Assembly: GCF_004341845.1 (NCBI RefSeq)
Contig: NZ_SLVB01000003.1
Coordinates: 186,001 to 250,000 of the forward strand
Reading direction: 5' to 3'
Source: Novosphingobium sp. PhB165
GTDB taxonomy: Bacteria; Pseudomonadota; Alphaproteobacteria; Sphingomonadales; Sphingomonadaceae
DNA length: 64,000 nt
Shown here: positions 51,851-60,938 of the stretch, piece by piece
Numbering within the stretch: position 1 is the stretch's first letter
How the letters are laid out: the number at the start of each line of letters is the position of its first letter
Notes under the pieces: model-generated
Told to the model about the DNA's origin: nothing
The model's input: only the letters and a program-made list of their open reading frames with translations
Database searches by the model: none
Position numbers and translations under genes: made by a program

Positions 51851-52387
51851 TCAGAACAGTTCGACTTCGCCGCGCTGGGCCAGTTGGGCGGCGGCCAGCG
51901 GGGCGGCAGGTTGGATGGCTGCGTCGAGCGCGGCGGACGCGGCGACGGTGCGGCACCGCACCAGTCCCGAGGCAGGGCGGAAATCGACGCGGCGGGCGCC
52001 GGTGCCGCCAAGGTCCTGCTTCACCAGCTCGATCCGCTCGCGCACCAGAAAGCCGCGCGCGAATTCGGCATTGGCGGTGCCGATCCGCTGCATCCCGGCG
52101 CGGATATTGGCGCCGCCATAAAGATGCGCGCGCAGCCGGTCCTTGCGCGCGCCGTAGGACAGCATCTCGTTGATCAGCATCTCCATCAGGTAGACGCCGT
52201 AGTGCACGTCCACCTCGCCCCGCGTATGGCTGGCGGGCGGTTCGGACAGCAGGAAGTGGTTCATGCCCCCCAGCTCCGCCACCGGATCGTAGAGGCAACT
52301 GGCGACACACGATCCCAGCACCGTGTTGAGTTCCACGCGCGGCCCCGCGCTGACCTTGAACTGGCCTTGCAGCACGGTCAGGCGCAT
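51851..52387 (-). CDS. cheD: Chemoreceptor glutamine deamidase CheD
   Basis: 178 residues. The catalytic cysteine lies in LNTVLGSCVASCLYD and the histidine in EVDVHYGVYLMEML; GGMNHFLL and LYGGANI are also conserved. CheD deamidates receptor glutamines and in some species aids CheY-P dephosphorylation through CheC. Start 52387 has GGGAGAG upstream; an alternative at 52420 would couple directly to the cheB stop. Confidence 0.93.
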   Translation of the reverse strand: MRLTVLQGQFKVSAGPRVELNTVLGSCVASCLYDPVAELGGMNHFLLSEPPASHTRGEVDVHYGVYLMEMLINEMLSYGARKDRLRAHLYGGANIRAGMQRIGTANAEFARGFLVRERIELVKQDLGGTGARRVDFRPASGLVRCRTVAASAALDAAIQPAAPLAAAQLAQRGEVELF

Positions 52388-52424
52388 CGTCTCTCCCATC
52401 TGGCCGGGATCGGGATTCATTGGG

Positions 52425-53450
52425 TCAGGCCGCCTTGTTGAAGGCATGGCGGGCGATGCGCCCGATCGGGGCGACGACGCGCGCCGCGCCCAGCGAAATC
52501 GCCGCGCGCGGCATGCCGAACACGGTGCATGTCTGCTCATCCTGCGCGATGGTGTGCGCGCCCGCCTCGCTCATCGCCAAGAGCCCGCGCGCGCCGTCCT
52601 GGCCCATGCCGGTGAGCAGGATGCCGACGGCGCCCGGCCCCACCTCCTTCGCCACGGAGGCGAACAGCGCATCGACGCTGGGTACATGGCCGCTGATCGC
52701 CTGCCCGCGCCGCAGCCGCGTGGTCAGGGTGGCGCCACCGCGCACGGTCAGGTGATGGTCGGCTGTGGCCGCCAGATAGACGGTGCCGGGCTTGAGGGGC
52801 ATGGCCTGCTCGGCCACCTGCACGCGCGCCGGGCCAGCCTGATCCAGCGTGCGGGCAATGGCCGGGGCAAAGCGCGGGTTCACATGCTGGACGATCATCG
52901 TCGGCGGGCAATCGGCGGGAAACTCGCGCAGCAGTACCTGCAGCGCCTCCACCCCTCCCGTAGAGGCGCCGATGGCGATCAGGCGGGTGTCGCGCCGGAT
53001 CGAGCGCCGGCTCTCCTCGGCCACCACCGGCGCGGTCTTCCCCGGCTTGTGAAAGCGGACTTGCGCGGCATCGCGGATCAGTTCGGCCAGCTCGCCGCCG
53101 TCCTGAAGGGCCAGCTTTCCAGTGGGGTCGTACTTCGAATAGCAATTCACCGCCCCCAGCCCCAGCGCGCGGGCGGTGACGTCGTTACCCTCCTGCGTGG
53201 CACCGGAAACGATGATCACCGGGGTTGGCCGCAGGGTCATGATCTTTTCCAGGAAATCGAGCCCATTCATCCCCGGCATCTCGATATCCAGCGTGACCAC
53301 GTCGGGATCGAGCCGCTTGATCAGCGCCCGCCCCTCCGCCGCGTCGGACGCGGTGCCGACGACCTCGATATCGCGCTGCTCGCTCAGCCGCGACATCAGG
53401 ATCGCGCGCATGGTGGCGGAATCGTCGACGATCAGGACCCGGATGCTCAC
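52425..53450 (-). CDS. cheB: Chemotaxis methylesterase/deamidase CheB
   Basis: 341 residues. The receiver domain has Asp55 in LDIEMPG; the esterase domain has the complete triad: Ser in IGASTGGVEAL, His in MIVQHVNPRF and Asp in LTGMGQDGA. It removes methyl groups from receptors for adaptation. It overlaps cheR by 4 bp. A second, altered CheB is encoded at 56913. Confidence 0.96.
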   Translation of the reverse strand: MSIRVLIVDDSATMRAILMSRLSEQRDIEVVGTASDAAEGRALIKRLDPDVVTLDIEMPGMNGLDFLEKIMTLRPTPVIIVSGATQEGNDVTARALGLGAVNCYSKYDPTGKLALQDGGELAELIRDAAQVRFHKPGKTAPVVAEESRRSIRRDTRLIAIGASTGGVEALQVLLREFPADCPPTMIVQHVNPRFAPAIARTLDQAGPARVQVAEQAMPLKPGTVYLAATADHHLTVRGGATLTTRLRRGQAISGHVPSVDALFASVAKEVGPGAVGILLTGMGQDGARGLLAMSEAGAHTIAQDEQTCTVFGMPRAAISLGAARVVAPIGRIARHAFNKAA

Positions 53451-54316
53451 GCCTCGTTCCTCCTGTAGATAGTGGGGCCGACCTGCCGCAGCATGGCGGC
53501 GGCGGAGCCGGTCACGCGTTCGGAATGGCCGATGTAGAGAAAGCCGCCGGGGTGCAGCGCCTGCGCATAGCGGGCGACCAGCCGTTCGTTGGTGGCGCTG
53601 TCGAAATAGATCATGACATTGCGGCAGAAGATCGCATCGAACCGGCCCTTCATCGGCCAGTTTCCCAGGAGATTGAGCTGACGGAAGCGCACTATCGAGC
53701 GCACCGGGTCCGCCACCGTGGTCTCATCCCCGCGCGTGCTGCTCCACACCGTGCGCAAGTCGGCGGGCACGGGTTCCAGGTCCTTGGCCGCGTAAGTCGC
53801 CGCCCGTGCCTTGGCCAGCACATGGGGGGCGATGTCGCTGGCCAGCACCGCCAGATCGCGCCGCGCCAAGTCCAGCCCCTGCCCGCGATCCGGCCCCAAC
53901 AGAGTCATGACCATCGACCATGTCTCCTCTCCGCTGGAACAGCCTGCCGACCACAGGCGCGCCGGCTCCCCGGCCTTCAGCTTGCGGATGAGATGCGGAC
54001 GCACTTCGCTGGCGAGATGTTCGAAGTGGTGCGCCTCGCGGTAGAAGAACGTGTGATTGGTGGTGAGCGCGGCCATCGCGCGGGCCAGTTCCGCCCGGTC
54101 TATCCGCATCAGTTCGATATAGCGGCCGAAGCTGACCGAACCGGTGGAGCGCACCAGCGGGGCCAGCCGCGAATAGACCAGCATCGCCTTGCCCTGCGGC
54201 AGCACGATGCCGACCTCGTCATAGACGATCCTGGACACCGCCGCGAAGTCGCGCGCGCTGTAGATGTCCGGACTGATGCCGGGAATCGGATCCATGGTGG
54301 CGGCCGCTGTGTTCAC
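53447..54316 (-). CDS. cheR: Chemotaxis receptor methyltransferase CheR
   Basis: 289 residues. NHTFFYREAHHF (CheR N-domain end), LWSAGCSSGEETWSM (SAM-binding motif I), IFCRNVMIYFD and LYIGHSERV are present. It methylates receptor glutamates. It overlaps cheA and cheB by 4 bp on each side. Confidence 0.96.
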   Translation of the reverse strand: MNTAAATMDPIPGISPDIYSARDFAAVSRIVYDEVGIVLPQGKAMLVYSRLAPLVRSTGSVSFGRYIELMRIDRAELARAMAALTTNHTFFYREAHHFEHLASEVRPHLIRKLKAGEPARLWSAGCSSGEETWSMVMTLLGPDRGQGLDLARRDLAVLASDIAPHVLAKARAATYAAKDLEPVPADLRTVWSSTRGDETTVADPVRSIVRFRQLNLLGNWPMKGRFDAIFCRNVMIYFDSATNERLVARYAQALHPGGFLYIGHSERVTGSAAAMLRQVGPTIYRRNEA

Positions 54317-56457
54317 GCGGCATGTCTTTCGTGATTGGGCCGGTCGTGATTGGGCCGGTCTTGCGGCGGCAGCGCGCAGGCCACCAGACTGTCGACATCG
54401 ACGATCAGCGCCACGCGCCCGTCGCCCAGGATCGTCGCCCCGGCCACGCCTTCCACCACGCGGAAATTGGTGGCCAGGCTCTTGATCACGAACTGGCGCT
54501 GGTCCTGAATGCCGTCCACCAGCAGCGCCGCCTGCCCGGCGCTTTCGGTATCGACGACCACCAGCACGCCCTCCTCGGGCGACGTCGCGCCCAGCGGCGA
54601 TCCCAGCGCATCCTTCAGCGCGATCACCGGAATGAACCGCCCGCGCACATTGAGCATGGCCTGACTGGAGCCAAGGCCCTGCACCGCCCCCTCCTCAGGG
54701 CGCAGGCTCTCCACCACATGCGCCAGTGGCACCACCAGCGTCTGGTCGCCCACGTTGACGATCATCCCGTCGGAAATCGCCAAGGTCAGCGGCAGGGTGA
54801 GAAGGAAGGTCGTGCCCTTGCCCGGCGTGCTCTCGATAGTGATGCGCCCGCCCAGATCCTTCACGTTCTGGCGCACCACGTCCATGCCCACGCCCCGGCC
54901 GGAGATGTTGGACACCACTTGCGCGGTGGAGAAGCCGGGGGCGAAGATCAGGTTGTCGATCTCCTCGGCGGAAAGCTGCGCGTCGGCGCTAACGATGCCT
55001 TTCTCGATTGCCTTGGCCAGCACGCGTTCGCGGTTGATCCCGGCGCCGTCGTCCCCGATCGAGATGAGAATACGGCCCGAACGATGCTCGGCCGACAGCG
55101 TCAACGTGCCTTCGGGCGACTTGCCGGCGGCGATGCGCTCTTCCGCCGTTTCGATGCCGTGGTCCACCGCGTTGCGTATCAGGTGAGTCAGCGGCTCGCC
55201 CAGCCGTTCGATCACGGTCTTGTCGAGTTCGGTAGTCTCTCCGAAAACGTCCAGCTTCACGTGCTTGCCCGTGGTCGAGGCGAGATCGCGCAGGATGCGC
55301 GGCACCCGGCTGAACACGCTGCCGATGGGCTGCGCGCGGATCGACATCGCGCTTTCCTGAATGTCGCGCGTCAGGCTTTCCAGCAGCGAGAGTTCCTCGG
55401 TCGCGGTGACGCCGGCGCCCTCCAGCCGCTGGTCCAGCATGGCCTGCGCGATCACCAGTTCGCCCACCAGATCGATCAGCCGGTCCAGCTTGAACAAATC
55501 GATGCGGATCGACTGGCCGGCCGTCGTCGCCGCTGCCGGAACCTGTGCGGGCGCGGATGCCGCCGCCGGGGGCGGCGCGGCGGGCTTGTCGGGCGAATGG
55601 GCGGCCGGTTCGGCGGGTGGCGCCGCGCACTCGATCCCCGGTGAAAGCAGTTCGACGGGCGGGATCTCCTCGTCCGCGCCGAATGCCAGCGCGCAATCGT
55701 CACCGATGAAATCGAAGATCTCGCGCACGGCGTCCTCGGCGACGTCGATCGGCAGCGAGAAGGTCCAGCCCAGATAGCCTTCCGCGACGCTCAGGGCGTC
55801 CAGTGGCGGGACTTGCGAAACGTCGCACTGCTCGACCTGCCCGCCGAGCGCCGCAATCTCGCGCAGCATCAGCAGGGGCTCGCTGCCGTTGCGCATGGCA
55901 CCCGCGCGGGGCCGCAGGTGGACGGGCCAGCGCGAGTGTTCCGGAGCTGCCGTATCGAAACCGCCGGTCAGATCGTCCAGCAGGGCATCGAGGTCGAGCC
56001 CGAAGTCCTCGCCGCTATCGGAAGCGGGCTCTGGTTCAGGCTCAGATTCCGGCGCGGCGACATGGGCGGAACCGGCGCCGCCAACCGCCATCGCCGCTTC
56101 CATCTCGGCAATCAGCGCGGCATCGGGCGGCGGTGCTCCCCCCTCCTGCGCGGCCTCGACGTGATCGGACAACGTGTCGAGCGCGCGCAGCAGCAGGTCC
56201 ACCAGCTTGGGCTCGATCGCCACCAGCCCTTCGCGCACGTCGGAGAGCAGCGTCTCGAACGTATGCGTATAGGCCTGAAGCGCGATGTAGCCGAAGGCCC
56301 CCGCCCCGCCCTTGATCGAATGGACGGCGCGGAACACTGCATTCACTGTATCGGCATCCTGCGTGCCTTCGCGGCAGGCGGCGAGGCCCGCTTCGGCAGC
56401 GGAAAGCGATTCCTCGCACTCGGCAAAGAAGATCTGCTGGATTTCCTCGGGGCTCAC
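54313..56457 (-). CDS. cheA: Chemotaxis histidine kinase CheA
   Basis: 714 residues. P1: the phosphorylated His46 in FRAVHSIKGGAGAFGY. A long acidic and proline-rich linker (about 110-330) with a P2-like segment follows. P3 dimerisation helices start near 340. P4: HLIRNAVDHGIE (N box), SIGDDGAGINRE (G1), GRGVGMDVVRQNV (G2) and GKGTTFLLTLP. P5: CheW-like at the C-terminus. All catalytic boxes are intact. It overlaps the STAS gene upstream and cheR downstream by 4 bp each, so translation is coupled. Confidence 0.96.
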   Translation of the reverse strand: MSPEEIQQIFFAECEESLSAAEAGLAACREGTQDADTVNAVFRAVHSIKGGAGAFGYIALQAYTHTFETLLSDVREGLVAIEPKLVDLLLRALDTLSDHVEAAQEGGAPPPDAALIAEMEAAMAVGGAGSAHVAAPESEPEPEPASDSGEDFGLDLDALLDDLTGGFDTAAPEHSRWPVHLRPRAGAMRNGSEPLLMLREIAALGGQVEQCDVSQVPPLDALSVAEGYLGWTFSLPIDVAEDAVREIFDFIGDDCALAFGADEEIPPVELLSPGIECAAPPAEPAAHSPDKPAAPPPAAASAPAQVPAAATTAGQSIRIDLFKLDRLIDLVGELVIAQAMLDQRLEGAGVTATEELSLLESLTRDIQESAMSIRAQPIGSVFSRVPRILRDLASTTGKHVKLDVFGETTELDKTVIERLGEPLTHLIRNAVDHGIETAEERIAAGKSPEGTLTLSAEHRSGRILISIGDDGAGINRERVLAKAIEKGIVSADAQLSAEEIDNLIFAPGFSTAQVVSNISGRGVGMDVVRQNVKDLGGRITIESTPGKGTTFLLTLPLTLAISDGMIVNVGDQTLVVPLAHVVESLRPEEGAVQGLGSSQAMLNVRGRFIPVIALKDALGSPLGATSPEEGVLVVVDTESAGQAALLVDGIQDQRQFVIKSLATNFRVVEGVAGATILGDGRVALIVDVDSLVACALPPQDRPNHDRPNHERHAA

Positions 56458-56714
56458 AGCGCGGGTTCCTCGAACAGTTCGGTCACAAGACCAGTCAGCC
56501 GCGCCGCCTCTTCCAGCGCGGGCGATGCGGTGATCCGCGCTCCGCCGCCGCTACGCCGGGCGGAAACCAGCAATTGCAGCACCGCCTGCCCGACTTGGGC
56601 AACGCCGGTGCCGTCGATCTGCATCGGCGCATTGCCCATGGCGGCCACGAGTTCGGGCCAGAGCGCTTCGGCGGCCGCCCGGTCGCAACGGGCCGGCAAA
56701 GTGATGCTGGTCAT
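56454..56714 (-). CDS. STAS-domain protein at the head of the che operon
   Basis: 86 residues. A short STAS domain: ITLPARCDRAAAEALWPEL, then QIDGTGVAQVGQAVLQLLVSARR, where a Gly-Thr-Gly takes the place usually held by the phosphorylatable Ser. GGGGA precedes ATG 56714. Similar STAS proteins (CheS-type) open some rhizobial che operons, where they bind CheA; a similar scaffold role is inferred. Confidence 0.75.
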   Translation of the reverse strand: MTSITLPARCDRAAAEALWPELVAAMGNAPMQIDGTGVAQVGQAVLQLLVSARRSGGGARITASPALEEAARLTGLVTELFEEPAL

Positions 56715-56912
56715 GCAAATCCCCGTTTTTAAATGGCCCCGGTTTCGCCCCCCGCTTGAGCGAAGGACGCGCCGAACGACTTGTCCTATCCATGACGATG
56801 CCAACACGGGGTTTGCCGCAAACTCAGGCGATGCCCTTATGGCGGCTAAGGGAATTGGTCTCAGGCGGGGGGCTATCGGAACTTTCGGTCTCAATCCGAA
56901 AGGCGAACCCTC

Positions 56913-57956
56913 ATGCATGACGCCCGCGTCCTGGTGGTCGACGATTCAGCCGCGATGCGTGCGCTGTTCTGCGACGTGCTGGAGCAATCCAAGAACGTCG
57001 TCGTCGTCGGCACCGCCGCCAGTGCGGCCGAGGCCCGCGACCAGATCGCCGAGCTGCGCCCCAATGTCGTCACGCTGGACGTGGAGATGCCGGGGATGAG
57101 CGGGATCGAGTTTCTGGAAGAGATCATGACCACCAACCCGATGCCGGTGGTGATGCTTTCGGCGCTTACCCAGAGCGGCACGGAAACATCGCTGAAGGCC
57201 TTCGAACTGGGCGCGGTGGAATGCTTTCCCAAGCCGTTGAAGGCCACGCCCGAACAATTTGCCAAGACGGTGGGCAAGCTGGGCAAGATCGTGATCGCCG
57301 CCGCCAATTCGAACGTGCGCGACCGGCCGCGCCATCGCGGGCCGAAAGCCGAAGGGGCAGGCGCGGGCGGCTATGCGCCCAACGGCAAGATCGCCGCGTT
57401 CAGCACGTCGATGGGCGGCGTGGATGCGCTGACCGAAGTGCTGGGCCATTATCCGAAGAACTGTCCGCCCACCGTCATCATCCTCCAGACCGAACCGGCA
57501 CTGGTGGAAATGTTCATTGCCCGTGCCGACAAGGACTGCGCCTGCGCGGTCAAGGCGGCGGCGGACGGCGCCGAACTGGTGCCGGGCACCGTCCACATCG
57601 CGTTCAATCCGGGCAAGCACGTGATCGTCGAACCCGGCAGCCCGGCCAGGCTGCGCATGGTGGAGCGCGATCCGGTTGAGGGTTTCCGCCCTTCCGCCAC
57701 GCTGCTGTTCGGGACGATCGCGCGCGGTGGACTTCCCGCCATTGGCGCGGTGCTGACCGGCATGGGCGAGGATGGGGCCAAGGGGCTCAAGCTGTTGCAA
57801 GCGGCGGGATGCCGCACACTGGCGCAGGATCGCGCCACGGCGACGGTCCCGCAGGCCCCGTCGGCGGCGGTGGAGGCCGGTGCGGTGGATGCAGAGCTGA
57901 AGCTGGAAGAGCTTGCCGCCGATGTGCTCGCGCAATGCGGCACGGCGGACGGCTGA
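56913..57956 (+). CDS. CheB paralogue with altered esterase site
   Basis: 347 residues with receiver and CheB esterase domains. The receiver is normal: acidic pair DDS and phosphoacceptor Asp56 in LDVEMPG. In the esterase domain the nucleophile loop IGASTGG is changed to FSTSMGG (Ser166 kept), and the IVQHVNP segment is IILQTEP, so the catalytic His aligns with Gln192. The Asp loop GMGEDG is kept. Methylesterase activity is doubtful; it may act as a phosphorylation-dependent binder or another hydrolase. It diverges from the che operon across a 198-bp gap and has AAGGCGA before its ATG. Confidence 0.85.
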   Translation: MHDARVLVVDDSAAMRALFCDVLEQSKNVVVVGTAASAAEARDQIAELRPNVVTLDVEMPGMSGIEFLEEIMTTNPMPVVMLSALTQSGTETSLKAFELGAVECFPKPLKATPEQFAKTVGKLGKIVIAAANSNVRDRPRHRGPKAEGAGAGGYAPNGKIAAFSTSMGGVDALTEVLGHYPKNCPPTVIILQTEPALVEMFIARADKDCACAVKAAADGAELVPGTVHIAFNPGKHVIVEPGSPARLRMVERDPVEGFRPSATLLFGTIARGGLPAIGAVLTGMGEDGAKGLKLLQAAGCRTLAQDRATATVPQAPSAAVEAGAVDAELKLEELAADVLAQCGTADG

Positions 57957-57960
57957 AGAA

Positions 57961-57991
57961 AAGCGGGGTCCCCGCCTTCGCGGGGACGACG
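57961..57991. repeat. Single REP arm, third copy of the 34678/43347 family
   Basis: AAGCGGGGTCCCCGCCTTCG continues to GGGGACGACGG, 5 bp after the CheB paralogue stop. It is internally palindromic (CCCCGC...GCGGGG). Confidence 0.75.
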
Positions 57992-58035
57992 GGGATCAGG
58001 GCGGGCGGTCAAAAAAGCTAAGCGCCCACCTCTCC

Positions 58036-58118
58036 TGCGGCACCGGCCCACTCCCCCACCCGACCTCCCTGCGGGACATAATCTGGGAGGTCGGGTGGGG
58101 GAGTGGGCCGGTGCCGCA
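58036..58118. repeat. Perfect 34-bp inverted repeat with 15-nt loop
   Basis: Arms 58036-58069 and 58085-58118 are exact reverse complements. The sequence is unrelated to the REP families above and lies in the gap between the convergent CheB paralogue and EmrB genes. Confidence 0.92.
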
Positions 58119-58150
58119 AGCCTTCGACGGATGTCGGAGGCGCACTCCAC

Positions 58151-58197
58151 AAAAAAAGCCGCCGACGCCGGGGGATGGGGGGAGGCGTCGGCGGCTT
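58151..58197 (-). terminator. Terminator of the emr-type efflux operon
   Basis: A 14-bp perfect stem (58156-58169 with 58184-58197). Read on the minus strand the stem runs into seven T residues, so it ends the emrB transcript. Confidence 0.9.
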
Positions 58198-58221
58198 GAC
58201 CGGTCGGCGGGCTAAGGCGGT

Positions 58222-59784
58222 TTAGTGCCCGCCGGAGGCCGGCTTCGCACCGCGGGGGGGACGCGGTGCAATCCAGATCGTGCAGGCGGCGACGAACAGC
58301 AGGATCGCGCAGAGTGCGAAGACATGCACGGTACCCAGCGCCGTTCCCTGCGCAGTGACGAGGTTGGCAAGCGTCTGGCGCGCCTGCTCCATGGAGAGGC
58401 CTGCCCCCTGGAGCTGATCCATGGTCTGCTGCGCCCCGTTCATCGAGGCAGCCATGTCCGCCCCGTTGGCGCGGCCCATGTCTTCCCAGATCGTCGTCAC
58501 CAGTGCGGTGGCGATGGCGCTGGCAAGCGTGCGTCCGAAGTTGGCGATGCCTGCCGCGCCCGCCGTCTCATGCGGCAACACCGAGGCCAGGCTGATCGTG
58601 GTGAGCGGCACCATGAACAGCGAGACGCCGACGCCCTGCACCAGTTGCGGCCAGGCGATGGTCCAGAACGGCACTTCGGTAGACCAGCTGGTACGGAAGA
58701 TCGCGCAGATGCCGATCCACGAGATGCCGATGAACACCAGCAGGCGCGGATCGAAGCGCTGCATCAATTTGGGCACGAAAGGCGATGCGATCACGGCCAG
58801 CACGCCGGAGAAGGCCATGGCCTCCCCCGCCTGCGTGGCGGTGTATCCCATCGAGGTCTGGAGCCATTGCGGAATCACCACGACCGAGGCGAAGTAAGTG
58901 CCGAAAGCGATGGTGAGCGAGAACGTCGCCGCCGAGAAGCCGCGATGGCGGAAGACTTTCAGGTCCACCACCGGATGTTCCTCGGTCAGTTCCCAGATCA
59001 CGAATGCGATGAAGAACAGCACCGCGATCACCGCCAGCGCGACGATGAAGGGCGAACCGAACCAGTCCCGCTCGCGCCCGAGGTCCAGCATCATCTGGAA
59101 CGCGCCGACCCAGCAGATCAGCAGCAGCAGGCCGACGACGTCGATGGGCAGCTTGCGCGTGGGCGTCTCGATCCCGCGCAGCATCGTGAACAGGCCGAAG
59201 AAGACCAGCGCCACGATCGGCACGTTGATGAAGAATATCCATTCCCACGACCAGTTGTCGGAGATGTAGCCGCCGACGATCGGGCCCGCGATCGGGGCGG
59301 TGACGACCGTCATCGCCCACATCGCCATGGCGCGCGGATGCATGTGCTTCGGGAAGATGCGCAGCAGCAGCGTCTGCGTCAGCGGCATCAGTGGACCGCC
59401 GCAGAAACCCTGCCCCAGGCGGAAGACCACCAGCAGCGGGAACGTATGCGCGATGCCACAGAGCGCGGAGAACACGCCGAAGCCGATCAGCGAGAGCAGG
59501 AACACCCGCAGACTGCCAAAGCGGCCCGAGAGCCACCCGGTCAGCGGCACGCAGATCGCCTCCGCCACCGCGTAGGACGTGATCGCCCAGGTGCCGTTCG
59601 ACACCGAGACGCCAAGACCGCCCGAGATGTGCGGGATCGAGACGTTGGCGATCGTCATGTCCAGCACGACGACGAAGTTGGCCATCGCCAGCAGGAAGCC
59701 GGCGATCAGCAGCCGCGCACCGGTGAAGGTGCCGTCTTGCCCTTCGCTCCCTGGCGCCCCGGCTGCGGGGGGAGCGCCGGCCAT
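58222..59784 (-). CDS. emrB: DHA2 family MFS drug exporter (EmrB/QacA)
   Basis: 520 residues, 14 predicted helices. Motif A LTGWLSGRFGSLRVF, DHA motif C in TAPIAGPIVGGYISD, and LDMTIANVSIPHI in helix 1 mark the EmrB branch. It moves hydrophobic drugs outward in exchange for protons. It overlaps emrA by one base. With EmrA and the outer-membrane factor it forms a complete three-part pump. Confidence 0.92.
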   Translation of the reverse strand: MAGAPPAAGAPGSEGQDGTFTGARLLIAGFLLAMANFVVVLDMTIANVSIPHISGGLGVSVSNGTWAITSYAVAEAICVPLTGWLSGRFGSLRVFLLSLIGFGVFSALCGIAHTFPLLVVFRLGQGFCGGPLMPLTQTLLLRIFPKHMHPRAMAMWAMTVVTAPIAGPIVGGYISDNWSWEWIFFINVPIVALVFFGLFTMLRGIETPTRKLPIDVVGLLLLICWVGAFQMMLDLGRERDWFGSPFIVALAVIAVLFFIAFVIWELTEEHPVVDLKVFRHRGFSAATFSLTIAFGTYFASVVVIPQWLQTSMGYTATQAGEAMAFSGVLAVIASPFVPKLMQRFDPRLLVFIGISWIGICAIFRTSWSTEVPFWTIAWPQLVQGVGVSLFMVPLTTISLASVLPHETAGAAGIANFGRTLASAIATALVTTIWEDMGRANGADMAASMNGAQQTMDQLQGAGLSMEQARQTLANLVTAQGTALGTVHVFALCAILLFVAACTIWIAPRPPRGAKPASGGH

Positions 59785-60938
59785 CAGTTGCCGCCCGTCA
59801 GATCGATCTCGGCATCCATCGAAAGACCGATACGCAGCGGATGCTTCTGGAGATCCTTGGGATCGAGTTCGATGCGCACCGGCAGGCGCTGCACCACCTT
59901 GATCCAGTTACCCGTCGCGTTCTGTGCCGGAATCAGCGAGAACGCCGCGCCGGTGCCGCCCGCGAAGCCCACGACCTTGCCGTGGAACTTCACGCCCGAA
60001 CCGTAGAAGTCGGACGTCAGCGTGGCGTTCTGTCCCGGACGGACATTACCCAGCTGCGTTTCCTTGAAGTTGGCGTCGACATAGAGTTCGTTCACCGGAA
60101 CAATCGTCATGGCGACGGAGCCGATCTGAACCTTCTGGCCGATCTGGATCGCGCGCTTGGCGATCACGCCGTCGATCGGCGCGCGTACCACGGTACGTTC
60201 GAGATCGAGCTTGGCCTGGTCCACCTTGGCCTGCGCCTGCCGGATCTGCGGCGCGGTGCTGGTCGTGGTGCCCTGCGTGATGGCGACGGCGGCGTCTTCC
60301 TGACGGCGGGCGCTGATCGCATTGGCCTGCATCTGGGCCAGCCCGGCATGGGCTTCGCCTTCGGCAGCCTTGGCCGAGGCCAGCGCTTCACGGGCGGTGG
60401 TCAGATCCTCGGCGGAGACGGCGCCGCTGCCGACCAGCGCGGCACGGCGGCTATAGTCCGCCTGCGCCTTGGTCAGCGTGGCCTGTGCGGAAGCGAGCTT
60501 GGCCTTGGCCGAGTTGATCTCCGCCTCGCTGGCTTCGGCCGAAGCGCCCAGCGCCCGGTTCTGGGCAAGCGACTGGCCATAGGTGCGCTGCGCGGAAGCC
60601 AGCTCCGCCTCGGCCTGTTCAAGCGCGATGCGCTGGTCCTTGTCCTCGATACGGAACAGCAGCTGGCCCTTCTTGACCGGCTGCGTGTCGGTAACGAGCA
60701 CTTCGATCACGCGGCCCGAGGTGAGCGGGGTGACTTGCGCGTTGTCGCCGCTGACATAGGCGTTGTCGGTCGAGACAGAGCGGCCGCCGATGAAGAATTC
60801 ATAAGCGCCATAGAGCACCGCGACTCCGACGACCGCAGCGCCAAGACCCAGCAGCAACGGCTTGCGGCGTTCCTTGCCAAGCACGCTCCCCGAATCGGCG
60901 TTTTCTTGTGCAGGCGAACCCTGCGCTTCGTCAGTCAT
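59784..60938 (-). CDS. emrA: HlyD/EmrA family periplasmic adaptor
   Basis: 384 residues: an inner-membrane helix (LLLGLGAAVVGVAVLYGAYEF), then the barrel-sandwich start STDNAYVSGDNAQVTPLTSGRV, a long Ala-rich coiled coil (about 120-260) and the closing half VVRAPIDGVIAKRAIQIGQKV. It connects EmrB to the outer-membrane channel. Start 60938 overlaps the end of the NodT-type gene by 8 bp; the longer in-frame start at 61052 lies inside that gene. Confidence 0.92.
   Translation of the reverse strand: MTDEAQGSPAQENADSGSVLGKERRKPLLLGLGAAVVGVAVLYGAYEFFIGGRSVSTDNAYVSGDNAQVTPLTSGRVIEVLVTDTQPVKKGQLLFRIEDKDQRIALEQAEAELASAQRTYGQSLAQNRALGASAEASEAEINSAKAKLASAQATLTKAQADYSRRAALVGSGAVSAEDLTTAREALASAKAAEGEAHAGLAQMQANAISARRQEDAAVAITQGTTTSTAPQIRQAQAKVDQAKLDLERTVVRAPIDGVIAKRAIQIGQKVQIGSVAMTIVPVNELYVDANFKETQLGNVRPGQNATLTSDFYGSGVKFHGKVVGFAGGTGAAFSLIPAQNATGNWIKVVQRLPVRIELDPKDLQKHPLRIGLSMDAEIDLTGGN

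Noticed and set aside
58225..60006. A 593-residue plus-strand frame over emrB
   Set aside because: Antisense shadow, dominated by Arg, His, Asp and Gln; the minus-strand exporter is certain.
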